The notes beneath the pieces were generated by a model. That model was not told the origin of the DNA. It was given only the letters and a program-made list of their open reading frames with translations, and made no database searches. Of a DNA stretch of 19,614 nt, positions 1-7,815 are shown piece after piece. Source of the stretch: JAZNQL01 sp045531205 (lineage in GTDB: Bacteria > Bacillota > Clostridia > UMGS1883 > UMGS1540); assembly GCA_045531205.1 (NCBI GenBank), contig JAZSDN010000068.1, positions 1-19,614 on the forward strand. The letters run 5' to 3'. The translations under genes were made by a program, and so were the position numbers. Within the stretch, counting starts at the first letter, position 1, and each line of letters opens with the position of its first letter.

Positions 1-1
1 T

Positions 2-94
2 TCCTATAAAACCCGTTTTGAATTTACATCTTCTGCCGGAAATTTAGATTATTTAAACAATAAAGAAATTGTAATGCCTTACAGTTTTGAATAA
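2..94 (+). CDS. C-terminal end of an unidentified protein (partial, 5' end outside window)
   Basis: An open frame runs in from the left edge and stops at TAA 92-94, leaving 30 visible residues ending KEIVMPYSFE. The stop codon abuts a strong terminator, which supports this as a genuine gene end rather than a chance frame. The fragment contains no motif that I recognise, so no function is proposed. It is unrelated in strand and reading to the SLH remnant on the other side of the terminator. Confidence 0.55.
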   Translation, partial: SYKTRFEFTSSAGNLDYLNNKEIVMPYSFE

Positions 95-130
95 AAAAAT
101 ACTTGCACCATCTTGGTGCAAGTATTTTTT
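94..130. terminator. Bidirectional intrinsic terminator
   Basis: A perfect 17-bp inverted repeat (94-110 with 114-130) has a 3-nt loop. The core arm is ACTTGCACCA and the arms end in A6 and T6, so a U-tract follows the hairpin in both directions. It closes the partial plus-strand gene and also lies just past the stop of the minus-strand SLH remnant. Confidence 0.9.
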
Positions 131-138
131 ATGTTTAA

Positions 139-312
139 TCAGTAATTTTCATCGTTGACTGCAAGCATTCCATGTTTAAATTCTTCAATAACAGTTTCTT
201 CATATCCTAAAGCTGCAACAACCATTTTAACAGTCTGCTCTACATACATATATGCCCAGTGTGCCGCTGTAACATCTTAAAAAACAAAAGATAATCCTTT
301 TGTATCTGTCAT
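139..312 (-). pseudogene. Remnant of an S-layer-homology (SLH) domain protein, with in-frame stop
   Basis: Read on the minus strand from ATG 310-312, the frame gives MTDTKGLSFVF, then TAA (277-279), then continues in the same frame as DVTAAHWAYMYVE followed by QTVKMVVAALGYEETVIEEF and a stop at 139-141. The segment after the TAA has SLH hallmarks: an opening DVxxxHWAYxYVE and a later VKMVVAALGYE. In an intact SLH repeat about 25 residues, including the NGxFxPxxxxTRAE stretch, separate these blocks. Here they are fused directly, so the repeat appears internally deleted as well as interrupted. No convincing ribosome site precedes the ATG. The remnant suggests that a further SLH gene once lay here. 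The domain reading is by eye from the family consensus. Confidence 0.6.
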
Positions 313-453
313 AATTTTATTATATTTTACAACGTAAAACAATGGACAATCCGCATAAAATTTTTGAGAAAAACGAGGCAAATAATCAAATAGACCAATA
401 AATTTGTAAAATAATTTTTTTTTGGTAAAATAATTTTTAAATGTTTTTCTTTG
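313..453. other. AT-rich spacer, nothing recognised
   Basis: This stretch between the SLH remnant and the riboswitch promoter is extremely A/T-rich, with several A and T runs. No open frame of useful length, hairpin or repeat could be supported in it. It may contain UP-element-like A/T tracts for the promoter that follows. Confidence 0.5.
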
Positions 454-482
454 TTGACTTTGTTTTTTAAGTGTGCTAAAAT
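454..482 (+). promoter_or_regulatory. Sigma-A type promoter of the cobalamin operon
   Basis: A -35 box TTGACT (454-459), a 17-bp spacer and a -10 box TAAAAT (477-482) fit the vegetative consensus. A TG one base upstream of the -10 makes it an extended -10. The predicted start, near 489, lies just before the riboswitch aptamer, as expected for a leader transcript. Confidence 0.8.
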
Positions 483-504
483 ATAAACGCTGAAAATTTA
501 ATAT

Positions 505-690
505 TCACACAGAGTGTCGGTTATACCGCAAAAGGTATAACAGGTGAAAAGGGAACCGGGTGAGAATCCCGGACGATACCAGTCGCTGTATGTGTTTTGT
601 ATATATCCGTTGACGAAAGTCAGTCATTGGGAAACTGAGAAGGCAGGATATATGCGTTAAAGCACAAGTCAGAAGACCTGCTTTGATGTT
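505..690 (+). promoter_or_regulatory. Cobalamin (B12) riboswitch aptamer
   Basis: The leader has the conserved order of a B12 riboswitch. GGTGAAAAGGGAA (543-555) is followed by the hairpin CCGGG-TGAGAA-TCCCGG (556-572). A variable arm comes next, with GGGAAACTGAGAAGGCAGGA near 630-648, and then a B12-box-like AGTCAGAAGACCTGC (667-681) closed by an AAAGCA/TGCTTT pairing. Cobalamin binding to this family normally represses downstream expression. The element precedes an ECF transport operon, so the genes should be expressed when corrinoid is scarce. Exact edges are approximate because I could not run a covariance model. Confidence 0.93.
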
Positions 691-799
691 GCTTTGTACG
701 TGTTTTTACATAGAAGCAACAGTTTTGTTCGGGTGCAAAAATTGCGTCGGGGCTTTGTTTTGTATGCTCGCACAAAATGTGATGACACAGGAAAAGTCT

Positions 800-833
800 G
801 CTGTGGTAATTTAAAAATTACCGCAGCTTTTTT
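800..833 (+). terminator. Riboswitch-controlled intrinsic terminator
   Basis: A 12-bp stem (800-811 with 816-827, one G-U pair) has a 4-nt loop and is followed by six T residues at 828-833. It sits between the aptamer and the first ORF, so it is the likely OFF-state terminator. CACAG (786-790) can pair with CTGTG (801-805) in the 5' arm, making a short candidate antiterminator; this part is inference. About 110 nt separate aptamer and terminator, which is long for an expression platform. Confidence 0.82.
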
Positions 834-867
834 ATTGTCTGCGGTAAAAAAGAAAGGACGACAAAAG

Positions 868-3800
868 ATGAAAACCAAAAAAATTTTAAGCGTAATTCTA
901 AGCATTATTATGGTGCTTTCCTTTGCGCTGATGCCTGCACAGGCAGAAAATACTGATATTACAGTATTTTTGAATGTAACAAAGTACGGACAGTTTGTAT
1001 CAGACAAACAGGGCAACGAATTAGTTCTTGCTCCCGTAACACTTACGGAAAAAGAAAGTTATACCCTCGACGATGTATTTACAGCCTTGCATAATACTTA
1101 TTATGAAGGCGGCAGCGAGGCAGGCTATCTTTCTGATACAGGCAAATGGGGACTTTACATTACAAAGTTCTGGGGCGATGAAAGCGGAAACTTCGGCTAC
1201 CAGGTAAACGGCGGAAAGGAAGCCGTTATGGGTCTTTCTCACACAGTAAAAGACGGAGATTATATTGATGTAACAGTTTATAAAAGTACAGAAAATTACA
1301 GTACCTTCGGCGAATATAGAAAACAGTGCTATATAGGCATAGATACAGAACTTACATTAACCTATACAAGTTATGACGAAAATTATAATACAGTTGTTTC
1401 CCCTTGCGAGAATGCCCAAATTTTAATAAACGGTGAAGCAACAGATATTAAAACCGACGCAAACGGTAAAGCAACCTTAAACTTTGAAGAAGAAGGAACA
1501 TATATTATTTCGGCAAGCAAAGAAAAGGAAGTTGCAGTTCCTGCAATTACTGCGCCTGTTTGTGCTGTAACAGTTAAAGCCTTACCCGACTTTTATATTG
1601 AGGTTCCAAAAGCTGCAACTCTTTTTGTAGGCACAAAGGAGAAAACTCATTTTGTAAGATTTACTGAAATTGAGCCTGCAGTTTGTGTAGCAGAAGGAGA
1701 GAGCATAAAATATTATTTTGAGCTTACAAATAACAGCACCTATAACTACCGCATAAGCGGAGAAGATTATATTACCTATGGCGGCACCTTTAAAAAGACT
1801 GAAAATTCAAGTCTTATTTTTACAGAGGAGCAGCTAGGACCCGAAGGTGTAACAAAAACAACTGTTGATAAAAATACCTCATCAAACAAGGGCTACAATG
1901 TTGCAGATATATATCTTAACATTAATCCTCAAGGGTATTTAAGGCTTGCCGTAAACGATACAAAACAGATAGTTTCGCTTAGAAACTGGGAGGCAGTAAA
2001 CTCTACCACATCAAATTACTTTATTGAACCCGACTATAATTATGAAGTAATTGATATAAACGGCACCCCCTCAGACGTTGTAAGTGTTGATGAAAACGGA
2101 CATTTAACAGCAAATAAAAGCGGAACAGCCGTTGTTTTGGTAACTTATGATGCAATGCAGCTTGACTTTGGCTCGGGAGCAGAGCTTTTTGGTGCAATAT
2201 GGCCAGAAAATACAGGTGTGTTTGTTGTAACGGTAGACGCAGAAGAAAGCGGAATAGATACAGGTATAACAATTAACCGGGGAAAAAACAATTCAGCTAT
2301 AAAGCTTTCGGGGGATGCACTCGATGCAGAGCATGACTGTATTTACTTTACTGGGGATACGGGCGAGTATACTTTTACTCCCAAAACAGAAGACTGCACA
2401 GTATATGTAGCAAACCCAGTTTTAGGCAATACTATTACATACGAAGGCTTTGCCCAGATTTCTAAAAATACCGACAAAAGCTTTACCCTCCCCTTAAAAA
2501 CGGGCAGAAATATTGTAAAGCTCGAAAAAGACGGAAAAGCGGAATATCAGATTATAACCGCAAAAAAAGTAAATGTTACCGTAAACAGTGGCGAGGCAGT
2601 ACATCCCAAAGATGCTTTAAGCATTGTGTTCGATAAGCTTTATCATCCTGCAAACAAGCTTGCAGGTGTTTATAATATGAATGCAATTGCAATGTATACA
2701 GAAGTATCGGGCTATGATGGCAAGCTTATAGGTGCATCATCTGCACAGTATAACTTTGCAAACAACGAATCAGCACAAAAAGTATCAAATATCCTGACAG
2801 AAAAAGATGTTTGGGGCGTTATAAATTATGTAAAAGATACCGAGCTTGTTATCCCCGAAGATTATGCTTACGATACATTCACTCTTTCGGGCGGAATGCT
2901 TTATGTAAGCGGATGGGGCGATTCTTACGGAAACCACCGCTTTATAACATACGAAACAGGTAAAGGTGCAAACCTGAATGCCGATGCAAAGCTTGCATAT
3001 TTAGGCAAGCTTCCCGATATTGAAATTCCTATTACTGTAACAGAAGCAGAACTTGACTCTGTTACACTTAACACCGAAAATGTAAAAACAGAATATTTTG
3101 CAGGTGATAAATTTGATGCAGAAAATCTTATTGTAACGGCAGTTTATGCAGACAATACGCAACAAATTGCAACAAATTACACCATTACACCCGAGGTTTT
3201 AGAAGAAAATACTACAAAAGTTACTGTTACATACAAAGGAAAAACTGCCGAAATTCCCGTTACAGTTACAAAGCCCTTGGTTTCTTCAATAGAAATCACA
3301 ACCTTACCTTCAAAAACAGCATACGAAGAGGGCGAAACCTTCAATCCAAGCGGTATGGTTGTAAGTGCAGTTTTTGAAAACGGAGTAAAAAAAGAAACCA
3401 CAGATTACGCCTATTCTCCAAATAAAGAACTCGATGTATCTGATACCGAAATGCTTGTTTCATACACAGGAGAGGATGCTGTGGAAGGAATTGAAAGTGT
3501 TACAATTCCAATAACTGTTACAGAAAAAACGTCGGGTGGTTCCATAACAACAAATACAATAAATGTATATGTAACTGTTCTTGGCGACGATAAGCACGGC
3601 GAACCTTCATCTGAAGCTGATACTCACACCAAAAAAGAAGGGAATCTTATCACCTGGATTCCAAAAACAAAGGTTACACTTGAAAAGGGAAGTTATGTAA
3701 TTGACGCTGTAAAAAAAGCACTCAGTTTAAATGGCATTCCCTACACATTAGAGGATAACTATATAAGCGAAATAAAAGGTCTTGCAGAGTTTGACAACGG

Positions 3801-4605
3801 AAGCCTTTCAGGCTGGATGTACACTTTAAACGGCAAATATCCTACTCTTGGAATAAACGAACAAACTCTTAAAAACGGAAATGCAATTATATTCCACTAT
3901 ACCGACGATTACACAGTTGAAAAAACAGGCTTTTCTTCAAACAGAACAAGCGGCACAGGGGCAACGCTTATAAAGGACAACAAGGACGAAAGTGATAAAA
4001 ATAAAGAAACTGAAAACAAAGAAGAAACTCCCGCATCACCTGTATTTGACGAATCTACATTTAGTGATGTAAAGAAAAGCGACTGGCATTATGAGTCTGT
4101 AAAGTATGTATACCAAAATAGCTTAATGCAGGGCACCGAAAATGGTTTTGAACCCGATAAAAAAATGACCAGAGCAGAGCTTTGCACTATATTGTGGAGA
4201 ATGGAAAAAGAACCCGTAGCAAATTATGCTATGAATTTTGCAGATGTGGAATCGGAAAAATGGTATACAGAGGCTATACGTTGGGGTGCATCTGAAAAGT
4301 TAATTTCGGGTTACGAAAACGGTAAATTCGGAACAAATGATTATTTAACCCGCGAGCAGATAGTAACAATACTCTACCGTTACATACAGAAGAAGCTTGA
4401 CAAAGCTTTTGAAGAAGACGAAAATATTCTTTCTTACGACGATTTTGAAGATGTTTCTGAATACGCAGTTTCGGCAATGAAGTGGGCTGTGGGTGCAGGT
4501 ATTATGAATGGCAGAACCGAAAGAACAATAAACCCAAAAGATACAGCAACACGTGCAGAGGTTGCAACATTGCTCTGCCGATTTTGCAAAATAATTGAAG
4601 AATAA
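868..4605 (+). CDS. Large secreted SLH surface protein with Ig-like and DUF4430 (transcobalamin-like) domains
   Basis: This 1245-aa protein is the first gene of the riboswitch operon. Start ATG 868 has AGAAAGGA 9 nt upstream and opens a clear signal peptide (cleavage after AQA, residue 26). An in-frame ATG at 694 lies inside the leader, upstream of the terminator, and was rejected. Visible order: a beta module like DUF4430 at about 50-140 (GYQVNGG, then VKDGDYIDVTVYK); an Ig-like stretch about 160-240; a BIG2-like segment about 395-430; bacterial Ig-like repeats about 725-800 and 805-888; a full DUF4430 module about 898-1015 with LSGWMYTLNGKYPTLG; a charged linker; and three SLH repeats from about 1065 to the end (MTRAE, LTREQ, ATRAE). 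SLH repeats bind secondary cell-wall polymers, so the protein should sit on the cell surface. DUF4430 is related to the C-terminal beta domain of transcobalamin/intrinsic factor. A role in corrinoid capture is inferred from that domain and the riboswitch. Residues 430-720 are unassigned. Confidence 0.88.
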   Translation: MKTKKILSVILSIIMVLSFALMPAQAENTDITVFLNVTKYGQFVSDKQGNELVLAPVTLTEKESYTLDDVFTALHNTYYEGGSEAGYLSDTGKWGLYITKFWGDESGNFGYQVNGGKEAVMGLSHTVKDGDYIDVTVYKSTENYSTFGEYRKQCYIGIDTELTLTYTSYDENYNTVVSPCENAQILINGEATDIKTDANGKATLNFEEEGTYIISASKEKEVAVPAITAPVCAVTVKALPDFYIEVPKAATLFVGTKEKTHFVRFTEIEPAVCVAEGESIKYYFELTNNSTYNYRISGEDYITYGGTFKKTENSSLIFTEEQLGPEGVTKTTVDKNTSSNKGYNVADIYLNINPQGYLRLAVNDTKQIVSLRNWEAVNSTTSNYFIEPDYNYEVIDINGTPSDVVSVDENGHLTANKSGTAVVLVTYDAMQLDFGSGAELFGAIWPENTGVFVVTVDAEESGIDTGITINRGKNNSAIKLSGDALDAEHDCIYFTGDTGEYTFTPKTEDCTVYVANPVLGNTITYEGFAQISKNTDKSFTLPLKTGRNIVKLEKDGKAEYQIITAKKVNVTVNSGEAVHPKDALSIVFDKLYHPANKLAGVYNMNAIAMYTEVSGYDGKLIGASSAQYNFANNESAQKVSNILTEKDVWGVINYVKDTELVIPEDYAYDTFTLSGGMLYVSGWGDSYGNHRFITYETGKGANLNADAKLAYLGKLPDIEIPITVTEAELDSVTLNTENVKTEYFAGDKFDAENLIVTAVYADNTQQIATNYTITPEVLEENTTKVTVTYKGKTAEIPVTVTKPLVSSIEITTLPSKTAYEEGETFNPSGMVVSAVFENGVKKETTDYAYSPNKELDVSDTEMLVSYTGEDAVEGIESVTIPITVTEKTSGGSITTNTINVYVTVLGDDKHGEPSSEADTHTKKEGNLITWIPKTKVTLEKGSYVIDAVKKALSLNGIPYTLEDNYISEIKGLAEFDNGSLSGWMYTLNGKYPTLGINEQTLKNGNAIIFHYTDDYTVEKTGFSSNRTSGTGATLIKDNKDESDKNKETENKEETPASPVFDESTFSDVKKSDWHYESVKYVYQNSLMQGTENGFEPDKKMTRAELCTILWRMEKEPVANYAMNFADVESEKWYTEAIRWGASEKLISGYENGKFGTNDYLTREQIVTILYRYIQKKLDKAFEEDENILSYDDFEDVSEYAVSAMKWAVGAGIMNGRTERTINPKDTATRAEVATLLCRFCKIIEE

Positions 4606-4647
4606 TTTTATGCCGATGACTAAGGCTTTTTCGGGAGAAGATAAAAA

Positions 4648-6210
4648 ATGAAAAAATTGACAGCAGTATTTTTATGCGTTATAATGACAATATCTGTGGC
4701 AGTAAATGTTTTTGCTGCAGAAAATATTGATATTACAGCAAATTACATTGTTAATACAGTAAAAAATCCCACTGTTGCATCGGTTGGCGGAGAATGGGCG
4801 GTTTTAGGTCTTGCAAGAAGCGGAGTGTCGATACCGCAAGAATACTTTGAAAAGTACTATGAAAATGCAAAAAACTATGTTACCGCTAAAGACGGAGCTT
4901 TACATTCAAGAAAATACACTGAATATTCAAGAGTTATAATTGCTTTGGCAAGCATAGGCAAAGACCCACAAAATGTTGCAGGATATAACCTTGTAAAGCC
5001 TTTGCTTGATTACGAAAAAACCGTTTGGCAGGGAATAAACGGCCCTGCGTGGGCACTTATTGCACTTGACAGTATAGGTTTTGGCGGTAAAGAAATAAGA
5101 GAAAAATATATAGCTTATATTTTAGAAAACGAAAAGCAAAACGGCGGATGGGCACTTTCAAAAAATCAGGAAAGTGCTGATGCAGATATTACCGCTATGG
5201 TGCTAACAGCTCTTTCAAATTATACTGATAAAACACAAGTAAATGATGCTGTACAAAGAGGAGTAACTGTACTTTCTGTTTTGCAGGACGAAAACGGAGG
5301 ATATAATGCCTACGATGAGCAGACATCTGAAAGTACGGCACAGGTATTAACCGCAATTTCTGCACTTGGTATTTCTTATAAAGACCAAAGATTTGTGAAA
5401 AACGGTAAAACTTTAGTTGATAATATTTTGTCACACAGAAAAAGTGATGGTAGCTTTGCTCATACCGATAAGTCAAACCTTATGGCAACCGAGCAATGCT
5501 TTTATGCCCTTTTGGCGGCAAAAAGACTTGAAGAAAATAAGCCATCGCTTTTTGATATGAGCGACGTAAAAAGTACAGAGATTAAAGAGGGCGAAGGCTT
5601 GCCAAAAAAACATGAACATGTTACACTGCAGTCCATAAAATATCCCGACAAAACCTTTGCTGATATTTTAGAGCATAAGAACAAAGAAGCCATTGAACAG
5701 CTTGCAAAACGAGGCATTATAAATGGTATGGACGAAAATACTTTTGCACCCGACAATACAATGACAAGGGCAGAGTTTGCAACCATAGTGGTAAAAGGGT
5801 TAGGCTTGCCTTTAAATAGCGGCATTGAATTTTACGACGTTAAAAAAGATGCATGGTATTATGATTATGTAAATACGGCCTCGTTTTATGGCATTGTAAA
5901 CGGTGTAAGCAATACGGAATTTAACCCAAATGCCACCATTACAAGAGAGCAGGCTGCTACAATGGTTATGCGTGCCGCTTTGCTTTGCGGAATGAATTCT
6001 GATTATAACGAAACAGGGATAAGAAATACATTAGCAGAGTTTACCGATTATACAGCTGTATCTTCCTTTGCAAAGCAGAGCCTTGCCTTTTGCTTTGAAA
6101 ATAATATTCTTGACAGAAGTGTTATGGAAATTAAACCTTTTGAAGCTGTTAAAAGGTGCGAAATTGCCGATATGCTTTATAGAATGCTGAAAGGGGCAAA
6201 GCTTATATGA
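4648..6210 (+). CDS. SLH-anchored alpha/alpha-barrel (prenyltransferase/transcobalamin N-domain-like) surface protein
   Basis: A 520-aa secreted protein lies 42 nt after the first gene, with GGGAGAAG before its ATG. The signal peptide ends at VFA (residue 23). Residues about 30-295 form helical repeats with the Gly-rich turns of the prenyltransferase/squalene-cyclase toroid: GPAWALIALDSIG (132-144), NGGWAL (165-170), NGGYNAYDEQTSESTAQVLT (216-235) and DGSFAHTDKSNLMATEQCFY (267-286). Intrinsic factor and transcobalamin use the same alpha6/alpha6 barrel as their N-terminal domain. No prenyltransferase active-site set was identified, so a binding role is more likely than catalysis. Residues about 335-515 are three SLH repeats (MTRAE, ITREQ, and a degenerate VKRCE in the third), anchoring it to the wall. 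The stop overlaps the next start (ATGA). I infer that it pairs with a DUF4430 partner around a corrinoid. An unrelated polysaccharide-binding role remains possible. Confidence 0.86.
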   Translation: MKKLTAVFLCVIMTISVAVNVFAAENIDITANYIVNTVKNPTVASVGGEWAVLGLARSGVSIPQEYFEKYYENAKNYVTAKDGALHSRKYTEYSRVIIALASIGKDPQNVAGYNLVKPLLDYEKTVWQGINGPAWALIALDSIGFGGKEIREKYIAYILENEKQNGGWALSKNQESADADITAMVLTALSNYTDKTQVNDAVQRGVTVLSVLQDENGGYNAYDEQTSESTAQVLTAISALGISYKDQRFVKNGKTLVDNILSHRKSDGSFAHTDKSNLMATEQCFYALLAAKRLEENKPSLFDMSDVKSTEIKEGEGLPKKHEHVTLQSIKYPDKTFADILEHKNKEAIEQLAKRGIINGMDENTFAPDNTMTRAEFATIVVKGLGLPLNSGIEFYDVKKDAWYYDYVNTASFYGIVNGVSNTEFNPNATITREQAATMVMRAALLCGMNSDYNETGIRNTLAEFTDYTAVSSFAKQSLAFCFENNILDRSVMEIKPFEAVKRCEIADMLYRMLKGAKLI

Positions 6211-6935
6211 GTTTTTTTAAAAAATATAAGGCAACAATTATTTCTGTTATTTGCATTATAGCTTTACTGGCTTTTGCTTTTTTCTGCACAGGTACAGATG
6301 AGGGTACTATAAATATAAATACCGATACACATACAGAAACTCAAAACGAAGGAAAGACGTTATCCTTACAAAGCACAGAAAAAACAGAAGAAAGCTCTTT
6401 TTCTAAAGAAAAGACAGAGCCTTTAAATAAAAACGAAAATATTGAACAAAAACAGCCTGAAAAAACAGGAAATGCAGATGCAAAGAGTGAGCAAAATATA
6501 AGCGAATCTAAAAAAAATGAGCTTACCTGCACTTTATCTGTAAGGTGCGATAATGCACTTTTAAAAGAAGGGGCAAACATTGAAACGCTACCTTCGGACG
6601 GAATAATTTTTGCAGAGTGTGAGGTTGTTTTTTATGAAGGCGAAAGTGTATTTAATGTGCTTTTGCGTGAAATGAAGAAAAATAAAATTCACTTTGAATA
6701 TGTGGATGTACCTATTTATAACAGTGCCTATATTGAGGGAATAAATAATCTTTACGAATTTGACCTTGGCGAGCTTTCGGGCTGGATGTACAAGGTAAAC
6801 GGCATATTTCCGAATTACGGATGCTCGAAGTATACAATAAAAAAAGATGACAAAATAGAGTGGGTATATACCTGTGATTTAGGCAAGGATGTAGGCGGAG
6901 AATATTCTGCAAGGAATGGTATGACAGATGAATGA
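6207..6935 (+). CDS. Membrane-tethered DUF4430 protein
   Basis: This 242-aa protein starts at the ATGA overlap with the barrel gene, implying translational coupling. Residues about 9-27 are a hydrophobic anchor. The preceding residues AFFC do not fit a lipobox, so it looks like a signal anchor rather than a lipoprotein. Residues about 30-105 are a Lys/Glu/Thr/Ser-rich, probably disordered linker that could span the wall. Residues about 107-225 are a complete DUF4430 domain with CTLSVRC (108-114), FYEGESVFNVLLREM, YNSAYIEGINNLYEFDLGEL, SGWMYKVNG (191-199) and a CDLGKDVGG end. Position immediately before EcfT suggests that it presents ligand to the transporter; this is inference from context. 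Five cysteines (108, 114, 138, 206, 223) leave room for disulphides on the outer face. Confidence 0.87.
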   Translation: MSFFKKYKATIISVICIIALLAFAFFCTGTDEGTININTDTHTETQNEGKTLSLQSTEKTEESSFSKEKTEPLNKNENIEQKQPEKTGNADAKSEQNISESKKNELTCTLSVRCDNALLKEGANIETLPSDGIIFAECEVVFYEGESVFNVLLREMKKNKIHFEYVDVPIYNSAYIEGINNLYEFDLGELSGWMYKVNGIFPNYGCSKYTIKKDDKIEWVYTCDLGKDVGGEYSARNGMTDE

Positions 6936-7815
6936 ATTTAAAAATTATCATCCAATTGTAAATTTTATATATTTTGTATGTGTTATTTTATTTGCCTGCT
7001 TTTTAATGCACCCTGTAACATTGGTTATATCACTTTTAGCAGGGTTTGTATATAACATAATACCGCCTAAAAAAAGCAGTATAGGCAAAAGTTTTTTAAC
7101 CATAATATTTTCCATATTGATTATGGCAGTAATAAATCCTTTGTTTAACCACAGAGGGGTAACAATAATTGCATATTTCCCAAGCGGAAATCCGCTTACA
7201 ATGGAATCTGTGTACTACGGACTTTTGGCGGCAATAATGATAGTTTCGGTTATACTGCATTTTTCGGTATTTAATGAAGTTATAACAAGCGATAAGCTTA
7301 TATATCTTTTTGGGAAGATAATTCCATCGCTTTCGCTTATATTTTCGATGACCTTACGCTTTGTACCAAGATTTACACATCAGCTTAAAGAAATTGCCAA
7401 AGCACAAAAATGTGTAGGAAGAGACGCATCAAAGGGCACAATTATAAAAAGGGCAAAAAGCGGACTTAAAATTTTATCCATACTGGTTACATGGAGTCTT
7501 GAAAATTCAATAGAAACATCGGATTCTATGAAAGCAAGAGGCTATGGCTTGCCGGGAAGAACTGCTTTTTCGATTTATACATTCAAAAAAAGAGATGCAA
7601 TTATATTGACCAGTATTTTGATTTTGTCAGCGTATATAATAACAGGCAGTATTTTGGGAGCAACAGAGTTTGTATGCTTCCCATATATAAAAGCAGCACC
7701 GGTATCTTTATATGCAATTTCGGTATATGCCGCATATTTTTTGCTGTTTTGTATACCAATGATAATTGAATTTGCGGAGGTGATAAAATGGAAATCCTTA
7801 AAACAGAAAATTTAA
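6928..7815 (+). CDS. ecfT: ECF transporter transmembrane subunit EcfT
   Basis: This 295-aa integral membrane protein overlaps the previous gene by 8 nt. EcfT couples the ATPases to the substrate-binding S component in group II/III ECF vitamin importers. It has hydrophobic N-terminal helices, a cytoplasmic helical section RFVPRFTHQLKEIAKAQKC at about 144-162, and a C-terminal coupling motif MKARGYG (201-207) followed by LPGRTAFSIY. These match the CbiQ/EcfT family, whose coupling helices carry Ala-Arg-Gly motifs. The first such motif here reads AQKCVGRD, with Val where Arg is often seen, while the second is canonical. C-terminal helices fill about 224-283. The 3' end contains the ribosome site of the next gene. 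With the B12 riboswitch, cobalamin or a precursor is the likely cargo. Confidence 0.93.
   Translation: MNEFKNYHPIVNFIYFVCVILFACFLMHPVTLVISLLAGFVYNIIPPKKSSIGKSFLTIIFSILIMAVINPLFNHRGVTIIAYFPSGNPLTMESVYYGLLAAIMIVSVILHFSVFNEVITSDKLIYLFGKIIPSLSLIFSMTLRFVPRFTHQLKEIAKAQKCVGRDASKGTIIKRAKSGLKILSILVTWSLENSIETSDSMKARGYGLPGRTAFSIYTFKKRDAIILTSILILSAYIITGSILGATEFVCFPYIKAAPVSLYAISVYAAYFLLFCIPMIIEFAEVIKWKSLKQKI

Noticed and set aside
694..867. Upstream in-frame extension of the first SLH gene (58 codons before ATG 868)
   Set aside because: It lies in the riboswitch leader and crosses the intrinsic terminator, lacks a ribosome site, and would bury a clear signal peptide.
669..1016. Minus-strand 115-codon frame over the riboswitch leader
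   Set aside because: It is antisense to the leader and first gene, has no ribosome site or family signature, and is explained as a shadow of the plus strand.
4648..6210. Barrel protein as a true terpene cyclase or prenyltransferase
   Set aside because: It is secreted and SLH-anchored, lies in a B12 riboswitch operon, and no catalytic Asp-rich or zinc-binding set was seen.
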